Source: Euwallacea fornicatus (lineage: Eukaryota; Arthropoda; Insecta; Coleoptera; Curculionidae). From it: a DNA stretch of 64,000 bases. Below are positions 10,737 to 24,609 of the stretch, piece after piece. The DNA is taken from assembly GCF_040115645.1 (NCBI RefSeq), contig NC_089564.1, forward strand, positions 3,286,001 to 3,350,000. The letters are read 5' to 3'. The position numbers and the translations under genes were made by a program. Below the pieces are notes generated by a model. That model was not told where the DNA came from. It saw only the letters and a program-made list of their open reading frames with translations, and made no database searches. The first letter of the stretch is position 1; the number at the start of each line of letters is the position of its first letter.

Positions 10737-13700
10737 GTGAGTTTCGTGCTTTCGATAAATGTGCAGATTAGAACGATAAGGGGTATCCATACTTATAGCG
10801 AATTCGAGAGGTAAAACTTGTAGTGTTGCATTGGGCCGAATATAAATCCCACGGTTAATTGTCAATATCCAGTGCGTGCAATAAAGGTATGTCCAGCATC
10901 GGGATGTCGTAAATTGTTTTAAGCAGATTTTACAACAATGTTTTATTGCAAATGGATTAATGTGTTGTACTTGCTCATTTAGGCAAAGTTTTTTGGTATC
11001 CAATTAGTTTCTTTACAAGTAGGTACGACACGTACCACGGTTAATTGAAGCGTTCTAATTAACTAAACTGCAGTACAATTTAGGCCGCGTAAGTATGAGT
11101 ACTACAAAAAATTTGTTATGAGCTCCCTCATAATTTGTTTCACATTTGTAGTGTTACGTTGGGTTTGTTTTCATGCGCATAGCAAATTAAACGAGAATTG
11201 CACAGCAAGTTAAGGTGGGTTTATACAGCAAACACGATAAAATAAAATAAAATGCAATAAGATAGCAGTAAAATAAATAATAACTTATCTTGATGTGTAT
11301 GCGGTCCAACTGAAATAAGCATAACATAATCTCCTTAAAATTTTATTTTGTGATTTTTGCATTATTTATTGCGAATGTTGCGTGTATTGTACCTTTACAG
11401 ACCGTCAGGCCCTGACTGAAATGTGCTGTTGATTTACAACGTTAATTGCAACATTTCGTATATAAAATTTATGCCTCAGTTGTTCTGTTATGAAATAAGA
11501 CTTAAAAGTTGGCCCACTTTTATCGTATTTGTTATTCTTATTGTGTGTTACTTTGCTGTAAAAATCGTTACATATAAATAAAGCCTTCATCTCAATTCCT
11601 ATTTTTTCATAATTTTTTCGGAATTAATTATATTTATAACAAATATATTTTTGGAATAAAAGATCACATACATTATCATTTAATTCAAAGCTACTCCCTC
11701 GTGCCAGCACCTTATACTGTGAAGCATGCTCCCTCTATGCTTCAACCGTTTTTCCCTATTTTAGTAATTATGTTAGTTTTGTCGGAGCAATACATAGATG
11801 CATTAAACCCACCTATAAAAAGATACGAATTTTCTGTGTCACCTTTAGCATATGCTTTGCACTGCATAGCATATACGGCGACAAAGCGGCAATAGGTATA
11901 AACATAAAACCAACTTTCTATTTCTGTTATGCATTATGTTATGGGTTATGCGCTGTACAAACCCAGGTTTACCACGCATAGGTAAATTGGATACGCACGT
12001 AAAGTAATACCTAAACGAGTGCGGATAATTGAAAACAATAACAAGTGTAAATGAGGAAGTGTGATACATCAACGTTTTTGTCATCATAAGTTGTCTTAAA
12101 ATCTACAAAAAGTTACCGGGGCAATTGATAAAAGGAACACCACAGAATGAGGCCAAGATCACAGTGCAGTAATAAACATTATTATTAAAGTACTGTGTCA
12201 AAATTGTTATGCTGAGGTTTATTAAAAAGTGCAATGGAGAAGTGCCTTTAGTTTTAATCAATTTTTTACCAAACTTGAAAAAAAACCTTAATTTGAAAAG
12301 TCCTTTACTAAAATACGCAAATAAAATGATTTTTTAAATATTTGTTTACTACAGGTTACGACATTCTTATCTCAGACATACTTTATTCTCCGCACCTTAT
12401 TTTGTTTTTACTTTTACATTGACAGTGCAATTATTGCAATTTGCCCAACCGTATCCACAATTGCAGCGTTTATTTCCACAGGAGCTATCGAACGATGTCG
12501 ACACTTGATTTTTGTGATTCTTTAATTCATTGGTGAAAAAATGGAGTCCCAGTGTGATACTTTTATTATACTTTTTCCCCAATGAAATTCGTTATTAGAT
12601 ATAGCACTATATTAAAAAAAGGTTAAATACACCTCAGATTGTAGGAATTTCCTGAATGATGAATTTCCGTCTGAATCATTGTATCATCTCAGTTAAGATC
12701 ACAAAAGTCATTTACCTAACAAGTACGGAAATTGATTCTTTACCGCATCCTGATTGTTGTACTTGCCCAAAAGACCTGAAGCGGAATGCTCTGCATCGCG
12801 TCGTCAGTAATCGAGTGCGGTAAAGACACTTGCGCACGTGTTAGCGCACTGCGAGCGTTTGTGTGTTAACCTTGTTGTCTTTTGTAACCTCAATGAAATA
12901 TTCGGATGTGGTAAAATGTTTAGACGTGTATGTTCGGGAAAGGTTTGAATACGCGCATGTCAACGTTAAGTGCCGTCAAAATATTTTGGCATTGACACAG
13001 GCCCGTTTCAGTTGCGTACGGTAAAGCCGCGCTTCGCTTAACCTTTGTGAGAATTAATAGTTACTTTCCTATTAAACAATGATTGTTAAGTAGACATATT
13101 TGAATTTTGAAAAAACTGATGGACGCCAAATCCGAATATTCGATAACGTTTAGTTTTCCATATTTTAGACAAGATTTAAATAAATTAGAAGTTTTTAATG
13201 AAATTACCCTGTAACTTTGTACCTTGTTTTCAGTCCTATTTTTTTCCTATATTTTTCTCCGAAATTTTGAGAAAACAAAAAAATTGGTTTCTCTGATTAG
13301 AATGCATAGAGTATGCATCTAGTTTCATCTACAAAAAATTTCATAAATTTCCCAGTTGTGTGTTAAGGGGGTATCCCATGTTTCTTTATTGGTCCCTTTT
13401 GAGTATTTTAATGCATCGAAATATAATTTCGATTTATGTACTGCTAATGACAATCAACTAAAATGATCGAATTAAAACTTATTCCCGTTATTCCGAGCGT
13501 TAGTCATGCTTCTTGCGAACCAGTGCAAGTATGATTTATTTTTACACAATCAATTATGATATAGATTAGGGATGTCTCAATTATCATGTTTTTACTTTAG
13601 CATTTCAAAATTTTCTTCAAACATTCTAGAATTTCGTACTGTATTTATGCGGGAGTTTAATATTCAGATCAATTCTGATTCGGAGACTAATTTGTTAGAG

Positions 13701-16700
13701 TCGCAAGTACAAACCCAATTTCGAGATTAGCATTGTTCTCAAACCGGATATTAAATCGGTTTATGTTAATGCAAGTGTTTATTAATGATAAGTTTCGATT
13801 AAATAATTGACTTACCAGATGTTTTGGAAAATCCGTTTCGTTCTTAAAAAAAATCAGATGTGGATTTTTCTTGGATAATAATTAAAAAAAACTTTCCCAG
13901 CACTGAAAAATATCCAATAGCATCTTGATTTCTTTAAGAAACCTATCACAATACGTCTAATTTTTTTGAAAAACGATAAAATGTTCAAGTTAAAACGAAA
14001 ACCAGAACTTCATCCGTTATTCTTTCTCAGAGAACTATTACCACAAAGACGAAAATTCGGTTCGTCTCGACAAGCCCAATTCTAAGTAAATGATGAATGT
14101 CCCAGTCACACTATAAACGTAGAACAAAGTAATAAGCCAAAGGTTTATTACCAAAACCAAATATTTCGTATTTAAAGATTTAATTTGTTATCTGGGAATA
14201 TTGATTTTCTGTAGATTTCCCCAGATGATTTCACTAGTTTTATATATTGCAAAAGAGTGTAATATTCAAGGACATGTTAGAGAATCCTAGATGGAATCTA
14301 TTGAAAATTCAACATTCTTATAGAAGGTTTGTACCAAAATCTTCTTACCTATTCCAGTAGAATCTCCTCAGTATTGCAAGCAGTTTATACTGACACATTT
14401 ATTAGTTTCGGAAGTAATAACATATGGCCGAGCTTACAACTGAGACTTTTTGAGATATTAAGACAGATTTCCTATCTTTATGCGTAATTCACAAACCACA
14501 TTTCTTAATATCGTTATATTCAATAGTTATTTAATTGATTAAAATAAAGACTGACTAGAAGAAATTTTTGCCATAAATAAATTATTGATTATTTACCCAT
14601 ATACAACTCAGGGTCCATATTCACACTCATAGTCCAAATGTTCATATTGTCTGTGGCAGAACGACCGTTTTAAATGGGTCATTGTTTCATACTATATCGC
14701 ATGTTTTTGAATATATCATAGCAATATTCGGAAATAGTTTGCAAGAAAGAGCAGTTAATTAACTAGGTAAACACCTTGTGAAACTATTAACTGGCCGTGG
14801 AAGCAGTCGAGAAGTAGTTTCGTAAGTAGGAAATCGTTTCATATTAATATCAAAAGCAAATATTTACATACAAACAGACTTCAAGGACATACTTATATCA
14901 AGGTTAATTAAGTTAGGGTGGAGTCTTTGAAACAGCTAAAGTATACATTACGGAATACAATATAAATAAAATTATGGAGGGTAATATTTAATTAATATGA
15001 ATTAAGAATTAAGCCTTGATAATTTAAGTCATTACTCAATTGTATATACATATGTATATACTTATTTGCAGTATTAAATTTTGTTTGTTCAAAGAAAAAT
15101 GTTGTTAATGTGCATTTGTACTATATCAAAAGGCTTTTGAGTCATCTTTGTATACATTTGAGAAAAGAGGATTAAAAATTAAAATTTTACAGTTATAAGT
15201 ATGATATTTAGATCAAATACATTCATACGATCTGTTTGCTTATTAATCAAAAATTGTAAACAGGTAGATTGCATTAGATTTATTGGAGGCCATATAATTT
15301 ATCGTTTATATAAATCTTTATGGTCAAACTAACTTTACTGGTGTGATATGATTTATTAAATCAACAGAATGTAAAATTAGAATGGATTATAGTTAAAATA
15401 ATTTATGAGGGCGAGTACAATGAAGAAATATGTGAATTTTTTAGAGATTTGGCCAAGCTTTATTATTTGTTTTCAAAAGAGTCTCTACCAAAGTCATCAA
15501 TTATATTGACTTATAAGTGAAGATTTCAGCTGTGGGTCACAAAATTATGGAAATATTCAATCCAGTATTGAAACAGGCCATATTTTACGAATAAATCAAA
15601 TCATTTTTAACCTTCTCTTATGAAAAAAAGGTTTTCCTTAACCAAGAAATTCAAAGTTTTTTTTATCTTAAGATCACTTCATCTCGACTGAACCCTTAAT
15701 TAATTTATCATTAAAAGATGCAAGAAACTCAGTGGTGAAATTCTCTTCAGAATAATTATTATTTATTCAGCACCTTAAAGCATAGTTTTTCTTATCCTGT
15801 TATCTTGAGGTCGGGATAACGTAGCGATAGAGGGGGATTGACATAAGTAATTAACCACTGTTAATGACAATTACCTAGGTGAGGAACAGAAATTGAAATT
15901 GATGAAAATTTTTAAATTATTAAAGTAAAGGAACGATAATGAAATTGAACGGTAAACAAGGGATCGTTGCACTGTTAATGACTCGTTTTTGATTTTAGCC
16001 GCATGGTAGACGCTGGTTCCTTTTACATGAGTTAATTTGTTAATGAACATATTTAGCAACTTGCTTTTACATACGGTAACTTGTAATCCGGACGAAAATT
16101 TTCTTAGGCAAGTAAGATTTGGCCATGATTTTTTTACTGCATCCCTCGGCTCCAATGATTCTTACTTAACTCACAAATTGAAACAGAGATACATATTTGA
16201 GAGAAACAAGCACATCAATGGTTGCCTGTCCAGGGCATTGTAGAGTTCCTGCATCAACAGATGTAAAGAAGCAACTCCACAACACAGTTTTCTTGATGAC
16301 TATTATCCTGTGGAGCTACATATTCTTGCAAGTCCATTAGCTAACTGAACATCGAAATAAATGAAATATTGATAGCGATTGAGTAATAAATTTCAAATTA
16401 TGAAGTATGATATTGTCAGGTGTGGCCAATTTGACAATGAAAAACGGAAAGCAGAACAGTATCGCCCTAAATTTCTAGGTCGGTTAATTATCTTTTAGAA
16501 TGACCTGAAATAATAGATCCCCATAGTGGCAGCCGTAAAACAAAATTCAGGAAACGAGACTAACGAATCGCCCTCTTGGATTAGCAAAGTGGAATGCGCT
16601 ATGTCGGAAAGGTTCTACGGACCCTGGATTAAGGTAAATCCGGTGTAGCGTTCCGCAAGGACCAAAACCAGAGGCCCGGCCCAAGTCTGACAATATGTCA

Positions 16701-19495
16701 AACGCATCATGCTAGTGCTATACTTAAACTTGCGATAAAATAAAACTTCTATGACCACATAACAAAAAGAATGAATGTTAGAATAGAGAGAGGGTTAATT
16801 TGTAATAGGTTTTTTGAATACGATAAATATTTATCTGTATGTAGCAAGTTGGCACTTCCTCAAATTGACCCTACGGTCATTCCCGAAAGAGAGATGATAG
16901 ATACCCAGCCCTATTCGAACTCCAGGAATTGATCGAAATTGATGACCCGACGGATCTCGCAAGTGTGGGGCCGGACCACGGGCCGCGCAAAGCTCTATTC
17001 CTGCGTGCATGAAATCTTGGGTTGCTGAAATTTTGATGTATATACTCAGACAGTTGCATACATCATTGCCTACTGTTAAAGTTTTAACAAATGCATACTT
17101 AGGCCATTCAACAAGAAGACATTTTCCTCGGGCAGTCAATGAAAGCATTAAAACTTCTACGCCTTATTTATGGTATAAACTCGGTAATATATTTGTCTGC
17201 CATTTTGACGAAAAGAATTGTGAAAATAGCAGACAATAATCCAAATGGTTACCCAAGAAATAACCCATACTGTGATAATTAAATCGAATTCTCCATTTCT
17301 ATTCCAGACCTTTTAGGAATCTATCTAAAATGATTAGAGTTGAATTCCACTAATGCATGATGAATTGCTTCTTTGTTATCAGCACTGCCCATTACTCTGC
17401 AAGTATTCTTGGTATGGCGAATACATCACTAGAAGATTTTTCTGAAGCTCAAAATATTAAAAAAGTGTCTTAGAAGTGCTCTAGAGAACCTAAAAAAAAC
17501 ATTTAGAGCTGGAAAAGTCAAAGTTGATTGATTTGGGATTTTCTAGAATCTATTGAACATTCTAGATCAGTCGAGGGGGGCTCTAAACGTTTCTTCCCAA
17601 GCTTTGAAACATTAAAAATTGTTTGCGTAACTCAGTAGTTTCTAGATATTTCTTTCGATATTCTTGAAATGAGTCACAAAAGTTTTTTACAGTGCTTTGA
17701 AGAAATGGCCAACATTTAGAGTTAGAAAAACCAAAGGTTAACGCGGACTCGAAGAATAAAAATAATTTGCAGAGATTGTTCTCATAAAAACTCTCCTGGA
17801 TATCTATCCATAGATTATCAAACATAAAAAAGATCACCACTCTATTGTCACATTAAAATCGCCAATTTCCTAAGTACAATTAAACAAAACTGAACAGCTC
17901 CGCGATTGTCTGCCTACCTCAAGAAATAGACGTTACATTGCACCCAGAACCCAGTCGTAAAACACCCGTATAATTAACCCAAAGCAACGACTTCAGTGCC
18001 CTCTTTATTGTACATTGTTTTTCGTTGTCTGTAGCATTTTCGAATTCTTCAACATTGATATGAAAAGAGTGAAACAGTGGAACAATGAAACAGTTGAACA
18101 ATGAATGTCGTGTCGGCCACGGCGGCTAGCACAGGCGCATTAACAATACCGGTTCGTGAGAAAGCTCTTTGATATCACATTATTGGGATCGCTCCGCGTG
18201 CTTGCAATGCCGGCACGCAATTGGTTAGGGCATCCAAACTGGCCACGCCCTTTTATATCCTTGCTGGGGCTCGGTTTGATTCCCGGGTAATTTTGATAGA
18301 GCAACTCCGTTCGATCCAATGAGAGTCCTCGATAAGACGATAAAATCAATTCATCTCTAGGGCATGAAAAAGCTTGTGAAAATATTCCATTACTCAACCC
18401 AAATAAAATCGAATCAAAACGATGTGCGTATTCGATTATACTTTAGTACCTAATGACTACACAGCCTTTCCCACACAGATGTAAAAGTACTGAGTACCCA
18501 TATAAAGGTCGTACTTGTAAATTAAGCCCCATTACAAGATTCAGATTTCTAGTGTTAATTTAATGCTTTAAACATGTTAACGTTTATTTGCATAACTTCG
18601 GTATTAGACAGAGGTGATAATTCTTCTGGCCGGTACAATAATTTGGACCACTCACTGCGGTTATTTGTATTGTAATGTTTCTACATTACTGTGTAATAAT
18701 TGAGTCATTATTTATCTGACTGTAAGTATTTCAAGCTGCGCCACTGCTTTTAATACTTTATAGAACCTAAGTACGAATGAGGATTTCCGACCTAAAATTC
18801 CTATATTGTTCAAACTAAATATGAAAGGGTCGATAAGGCAAGTCAAATAAGAGATAATAAAAAAATACTTCCACAAACTGAATTGTCCACCAGGAAGGGG
18901 GCTAAACAAGGTTAATAAGTCTCTAGGAGGATTATTAAATCAATATTTGCGCATACCTGACGCATTCTACATTTACGACTATCAACCAACAGTTGGTTTT
19001 ATTTCAATCGTGTTTTACTGAGTAGAGCTTTCAGAGCTTTTGGAATGGCTGGAATTAAGTAGTAGTAGTAGTAGGTACTTACCTGTCGAGAATTTTGCAT
19101 TATAGAATTTTTCTGGTTTTGGTTGTGAAAATTCTTAACAAGACTGAATAGAGACGTGTACACTATTTTGATACTTAGTTCAAATTGACAGAAATGTTTC
19201 ACTTGACTTTAATTCTGACCTTCACTCTGGCCAGCCGGGTGATATTAAGAGTGTTCGGTACAAGACCATACCAAATTAAAAGAATCTCCTTGAGCTGTAC
19301 AAAAAAACGCTCAAGGACATTACGATGAAAAGAAATAGTTGAAGTTGTAATAGGGGAAGGTGATCATCAACGACAACTACATTTTACCAGATATTTTTAT
19401 TATGATACAACATACCTTCATTTATATAAGGGTCTAGAAATTGGCCTTGAGCTTTGATAGGCACCATTGAAAAGGAAGAGCATATTTATGGTCAA

Positions 19496-21091
19496 TAATA
19501 TGTGTGTCAAAAAAGTTGTACCTAACTTGACGAGGTTATAAAAGACATTAGCTGAACAATTTTGTATAGGAGCTGCCAGACAAAAATGAACCGTTTTGGC
19601 TGCAAAGTAATTTTTTTTCAAAAAATCATTCGTTGACGCCAAAATACTTCGATATTTAAGTCATGTTTATTAAAGATAACTCAAAATAACTTATAATAAA
19701 CGGTCAAAATGGCAACTCCCCACTGATTACATAAATTGGTTCTTTTAATCACTGATTAACCCACCCCCATTGTAAGATGTGCGGATCTTACTGCATGAAA
19801 AGAGAGGTTGCCATCACTCTTCCTGACTATTTTTCTTGGATGGCGACAGGAGTTTCATACACCAACAACTTGATGTTCCCCCAGAGGAAAAAATTCAACG
19901 GGTTTAAATCGGTACTTCGCTTTGGTCATCTGACAAGTCCGCGTTTTCCGATTCATCGCCTATCAAAAAAAATTGGTTTAGATGATCCTGGACAGTACAG
20001 GCAAATGTGCAGGTGCACCTTCATTTTCGAACCAAAATGTATCCTGTGCATCTATAGGATCCTGCGCATTGTCCAATAGCTCAGTAACCAGGCCTTATAG
20101 AAAATTTAGGTATGTACGTGGTACCAGTTAGCCGAGGTGGAAGCAGGAACCAGCCAATTAAAATGTTGCGAACAATACCGGCACGCATGTTAATGGCAAA
20201 TTAGTCTTGATGAGGTCTGATCTATGCGACGTAAGTATTGTGATCGTCCGATATGTGACTGTTGCGACTACAGAAGAACCCGTCCTTAATGAAACGCTTC
20301 ATCGATGAATAGAATTGTCCAACCTAAATCCGGTTAGTTTGCAATACATTGCAAAAACCATTGGCAAAAATGTACCCGTGGCTGGTCTCTTTCGGATCTA
20401 GTGCATGTCTCTTTTGAAAATTGTAAAAGTGCAAGAGCTCCTCGTGAAGTACCGATCACCCTGTTTGGTGAGCAGGACTAATTTGATTCACTATTGCAGG
20501 CGTGCCGGTAGTAGATTGTTCATCAATTCAACGCAAAACGTCTTGCTTAAAGGTCACTCTTTGTGCAGTTCGGGGATTGCCGGTTCCTCCATCTGGGTTA
20601 AAACTGCCTGTTTCTTGTAATCGATGATGGATTGCTGAAATCGTGTTTCGAGACGGATGTCGGTGATTTAGAAAACGCTCAGCATAAAGGAGCCGAGTTT
20701 CTCTAGCGTTGCATCTTGCCTGGCCATAAATCAGATGCATGTCTGCATACTCTTCAAAAGTAAATTGGACTGTTTTCACAGTTCAAATGCAATAATTTCT
20801 CGCCGAAGAAAACAACGTGAAGCACTTAATTTGCTGCTATTACAAATAAAATCAATTTACAACAATATGGAGCTTAGGAAGGCAATGGATAAACTTGTAT
20901 CAGGAAACAAAAAGCGTCCGTTTTGTTTGTTTTTATTCTATTCACTTAAGTTGAATATCTGAGTCTTTTGACCAAAAGTGACTTAGGAGCCAAAACGGTT
21001 CGATTTGATTAGAGATGTCTATGCAAAAATTGTTCACCGCAATCTTCCTTGTAACTTTAAGTTTGGTACAACCGTTTTGGAGCACCTTGTA
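19496..21091 (-). mobile_element. Decayed Tc1/mariner-superfamily transposon with about 140-bp TIRs
   Basis: The left arm (19496-about 19638) is the inverted complement of the right arm (about 20950-21091). Both carry GTTGTACC-type and GAACCGTTTTGGCT blocks (19588-19601; complement at 20988-21001). The right end reads GGAGCACCTTGTA, the ending style seen on several elements in this window. A transposase pseudogene lies between the arms on the minus strand. It sits in retn intron 1, antisense to retn. Confidence 0.85.
19795..20779 (-). pseudogene. Transposase pseudogene (N-terminal HTH plus DDE domain)
   Basis: The first part (20528-20779) is open: FTFEEYADMHLIYGQ...RLLYAERFLNHRHPS is the N-terminal helix-turn-helix region found in arthropod mariner-like transposases (Pfam DUF4817 type). 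Further left, after several frameshifts and stops, I read ILFIDEAFH (first catalytic Asp), INMRAGIVRNILIGW, LLPPRLTGTTYI, ENEGAPAHL and DLNPLNFFLWG. The second catalytic Asp has become Glu (NEGAPAHL for QDGAPAHF) and the third is Asn (NPLN for NPLD), so the protein is dead on both counts. Confidence 0.85.
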
Positions 21092-21999
21092 GTAATCGGT
21101 GAGATGATTCCTCTGTTTCAAATATAAAATAATTGAGAAAAAAAAACAACATTTTGAAAAAATATTTCGCTTTCACCAACGATCGATGTCTGCTATATTA
21201 ATGAGATAGTTGTATCAATCGAGATCGATTATACTGGATAGAGCGGGCATTTTAGGTCACTTCATGACCACTCTCACGAGATGTTTTCGAAATGTAATAT
21301 GTTTTTATATTATATGGGAAGGGCACTACTGCTTTTTCTCCCGTGGATGGTGTAAGATTAGCCGTGAAGCAGAGAGCATTTGAAATTTAAGATTTTTTCC
21401 TCACAAATTTAGATAATGGAAGTATATATTTTTTTCTATATGACGTAAATAATAAAAAATTTTGGGTTTGATATGTTGTCGTGTTATATAATTAGGCGAT
21501 AATATGCCATATCACCATAAGATACATATAGTGAAAACGAGAATTAGCAAACTGCGGATGAAACCTTACTTATGAATTTCCATTCCTGTTTTGCTTCTGG
21601 GAAAGTATTCAACACCCGCTAATCAAAATTTAATCATCTTTAATGACGGATGCGTTATTCCACGTAAAATGTTAATGCGTTCTCTTTTATTTATGCATAC
21701 TGATATTATTACCTGTTAAACAGTTATTTTTGGCGATTTTCATGGCGAATTAAGAAGTTATCACGTACTGCGATACATAAGGGAGGTATTGGATGTTGGT
21801 AATTACTCTACGTGGTATTTTAGTCATTTATGATTAAACAAGAGATCAACCTCGGACATATGAAAAGAAACCAAACAGGAATAAATCCCATGTATAGTAC
21901 TCAGTAACGCGGAAAATATACTTAAAAAAAAAGACATGTTTAACACCAATCACTTAGTTCACATTCAAATTTTCGGTAAGATGACATGAACCATATAAA

Positions 22000-22720
22000 A
22001 AAACTGTCATTTCTCAGCGATCGAAAATAGAACTTTCAAAGAATTTTGCAAAAGTCAAATAGTCGCCTCTTCTGTACTTTAACGTTTATTTTCGGTTTAT
22101 TTCCGACGGTAACAAATTTATCCCCGAAGAGTTGACAAAAGACTCTGTCCAAGCCCTTACTAAAGAATAAATATTATTCTCAGTTTTAACTAAGAATAGT
22201 GTACAATTCCATGGCTCCATCAACCGCTGCTGGCGTGTGAGGCGTTATTCCCAAAAAATAACAGAATTAATTAACGATCCGTCTCACACATATAAAACAT
22301 ATTCTCTAACGTTGCTAAATATTGCTTTACTTATTTCTTCACATCTTTGTTTTATTTCACGTCCCAACTTTTTAGTATTTGGCATTCAATGAAATAGATT
22401 TTCGACTTAAAACAAGTACAAGAAATCAAGGGGTGTAAGTTCGGAAAGCTTGGTGGCTATTCCGTAAGGTTTGAAACTCTTCCTGATTGTTTTACGCAGT
22501 CTTACTCGAAGTTAAATTCCAGTTTTTAGACTCTCGTAAACATCTCCAATAACATTTTGTCTGCTGAAAATTGATCTGACAAAGTTATAACTTAGAAAAG
22601 AGTGCAATTCTAACTCTCCGACAACTCTTCCTGATATTTGAGCGAATATTCCAAAAAAATACAAAAAAGAATGATTAATACCCTTGAACGATAACGAATA
22701 TATTAGCTATTGTTTTACTC
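22000..22720 (+). repeat. Degenerate repeat family A, copies 2 and 3 in tandem orientation
   Basis: The block ending ACTAAGAATAGTGTACAATTCC...CCAAAAAATAACAG (about 22185-22265) is echoed about 400 bp later by ACTTAGAAAAGAGTGCAATTCT...CCAAAAAAATACAA (about 22585-22670), in the same order and orientation. Copy 2 also matches the repeat at 4826-5080. The similarity is by eye and heavily gapped; the class is unknown. Confidence 0.4.
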
Positions 22721-22899
22721 AGACAAAAATGTGAAATTCGCTGAGATGTTTGCAATCCCGCAGCGACGTTACTTTAAACTCAAGTTCAATAACTTCTGCA
22801 AATCTCACACTCAGTTTCGCTTCTTCGGCACGCATTAAGCGAACATATAATTTCTCGAAAATCTACATACGTATAACAATATTAAAGGCTGTTTATTAA

Positions 22900-23250
22900 A
22901 GGCTATTAAAGCCTTTAAGGCGAGGCGGCGGTTGCGAGGGGATTCTCGTCAGCGATAAAGGAGAACAATAAGCGAGGGCGTGACCGCCGCCGTCGACCAA
23001 TCAGGGCCGTGCCCGTTTCGCTTTTATTTTACGACTCTGCGGAATTAAACCGCCAAATTTAATTACTTAAAGTTTCAGCTGCGATCGGACTGTGACCAAA
23101 CTTTCGCCTTTGGAGCTTATTTTGTACCGAGTGGACCAAATTTGGGGCACCTTTAAACAGGACCGTGCCACATCCCGAAAGTTTGATTTCCAGAGATAAA
23201 TGCTGCAAAATGCCGGTGAGAATGCGTTTACCTTTCATCAAGATAAAGAA
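22900..23250. promoter_or_regulatory. GC-rich intronic block, candidate enhancer
   Basis: This island is abruptly GC- and CpG-rich against an AT-rich intron. It contains a 9-bp inverted repeat GGCGGCGGT (22924-22932) and ACCGCCGCC (22983-22991), and a CCAAT string at about 22998-23002. There is no supported coding frame. Regulatory function is an inference from composition and position only. Confidence 0.3.
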
Positions 23251-24609
23251 AAATCAATTACTCTGAAACCTAATAGATTTTTTTACGCAGTAATATTAAT
23301 ATGCATAATAGCGCATTTAATTACCTAGGTATCGACGCTCTTGAGTATAAAATGCTTTTATAGTGTTGTGTGACCAACAAGTTAATTAAAATGATGATGA
23401 AAAAAGTTATATAAATCGTCGGCGTAGCCATAGTCGGTGATGCGTTACTTTAACGTACAAAACGCGGAAATTAATATCTTATCATTGACCATTAACTTCT
23501 ATCGCTGCCATGTCGCTATCTGTAACAATGAGCGCTCTATCTATAAATTTCATCGGCTTGAGCCAGAAAACCGGCCATTCAGACTCCATTAAATACAAAT
23601 AATGATATCTCCCAGGAATGTTATGGCGTGTGATTTATGTCGGACATCGGGCATCCTTTATTTGTAGCGATATTATTATGTATAATGTAAAAGAAAGAAA
23701 TCTATCAACTGTCAGATAGGGACGCGGCTTGCGCGGGAAAACATCCGACTCGATTTAGACAATCTGAACGAAGAATCGCGACTCTCCGAGAGCCTGATAT
23801 CCATCAGTATTCAATATTGTCCAATTCAATCATCATTCATTCAGACTAATTGATTCTATTCTTGGGATTGACAATGGAAACAAACCCTTTATATGGGAGG
23901 TTCGCGTTTCTCACACTGCAATATCAGAATATTGATTACTACGTGCTCTAGGTGAAATGTGCACTGGGCTAATGGACTCCTTCAAATTAAAATTATGTGC
24001 CTCTTTTCTTGCTCAGTTAATTTATATCTCCAATTTAAATCCGCCAAAACCATTTCCAACTAAACCCCTAAAGCCAACAATTTTGGTCAATTTCGGATTG
24101 AAATGTCATAAGTGGTCCAAATTATTGTATTTAAACACAGTCCGGTCGCTAGACTGCGGGGTGTTTTAAAGCAGATATGAGGGCCCCGCATTTATAAGGG
24201 AACTGTCTTGGTCTTTTTTCCACAATTGTGTTTAGCAAAAGTGCAATCGAGAACTTAATTGGGACAGATTTCTTATAATTTAGCCTGCAGGAGGTCAATT
24301 ATTCAATTGAGACTCTGTGATATGAAATTATAGGATCTGTTCATCGAGGTTTTTATTAGGTTTAGCTGAGTTTAACGAGAGACATTGTGAGTTGAGATCT
24401 TTGATTTAGTTGTTGATCATGTCGACACTTACGGAACAAAGTTTAACTGAAGATACAATATTTGAATATTCGAATATTATTAGCAAATATTTTAGCCAAG
24501 TCCTAGACTTACATCACTGACCCATCAGAGGTGCTATTGTATGTAATTTGACTTTCAGAGACGATTTAGGCTTTCAGAATTTTAGCAAAGTGTAGTGAGT
24601 ACATACATA

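Noticed and set aside
10497..11003. Longest minus-strand open frame in the left third (168 codons)
   Set aside because: It runs antisense across retn exon 1 and its promoter, has no conserved domain and includes sequence that is coding on the other strand; a chance frame is likelier.
14000..15800. Search for retn exons or other genes in this AT-rich stretch
   Set aside because: Nothing beyond A/T-rich words and chance splice-like strings was found.
16880..17000. Acidic frame ELQELIEIDDPTDLASVG in a higher-GC patch
   Set aside because: Short, closed by a stop, without convincing splice sites on either side; kept only as part of the compositional block.
18268..18292. tRNA-like B box (GGTTTGATTCCCGG)
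   Set aside because: No acceptor stem, A box or anticodon arm can be formed around it.
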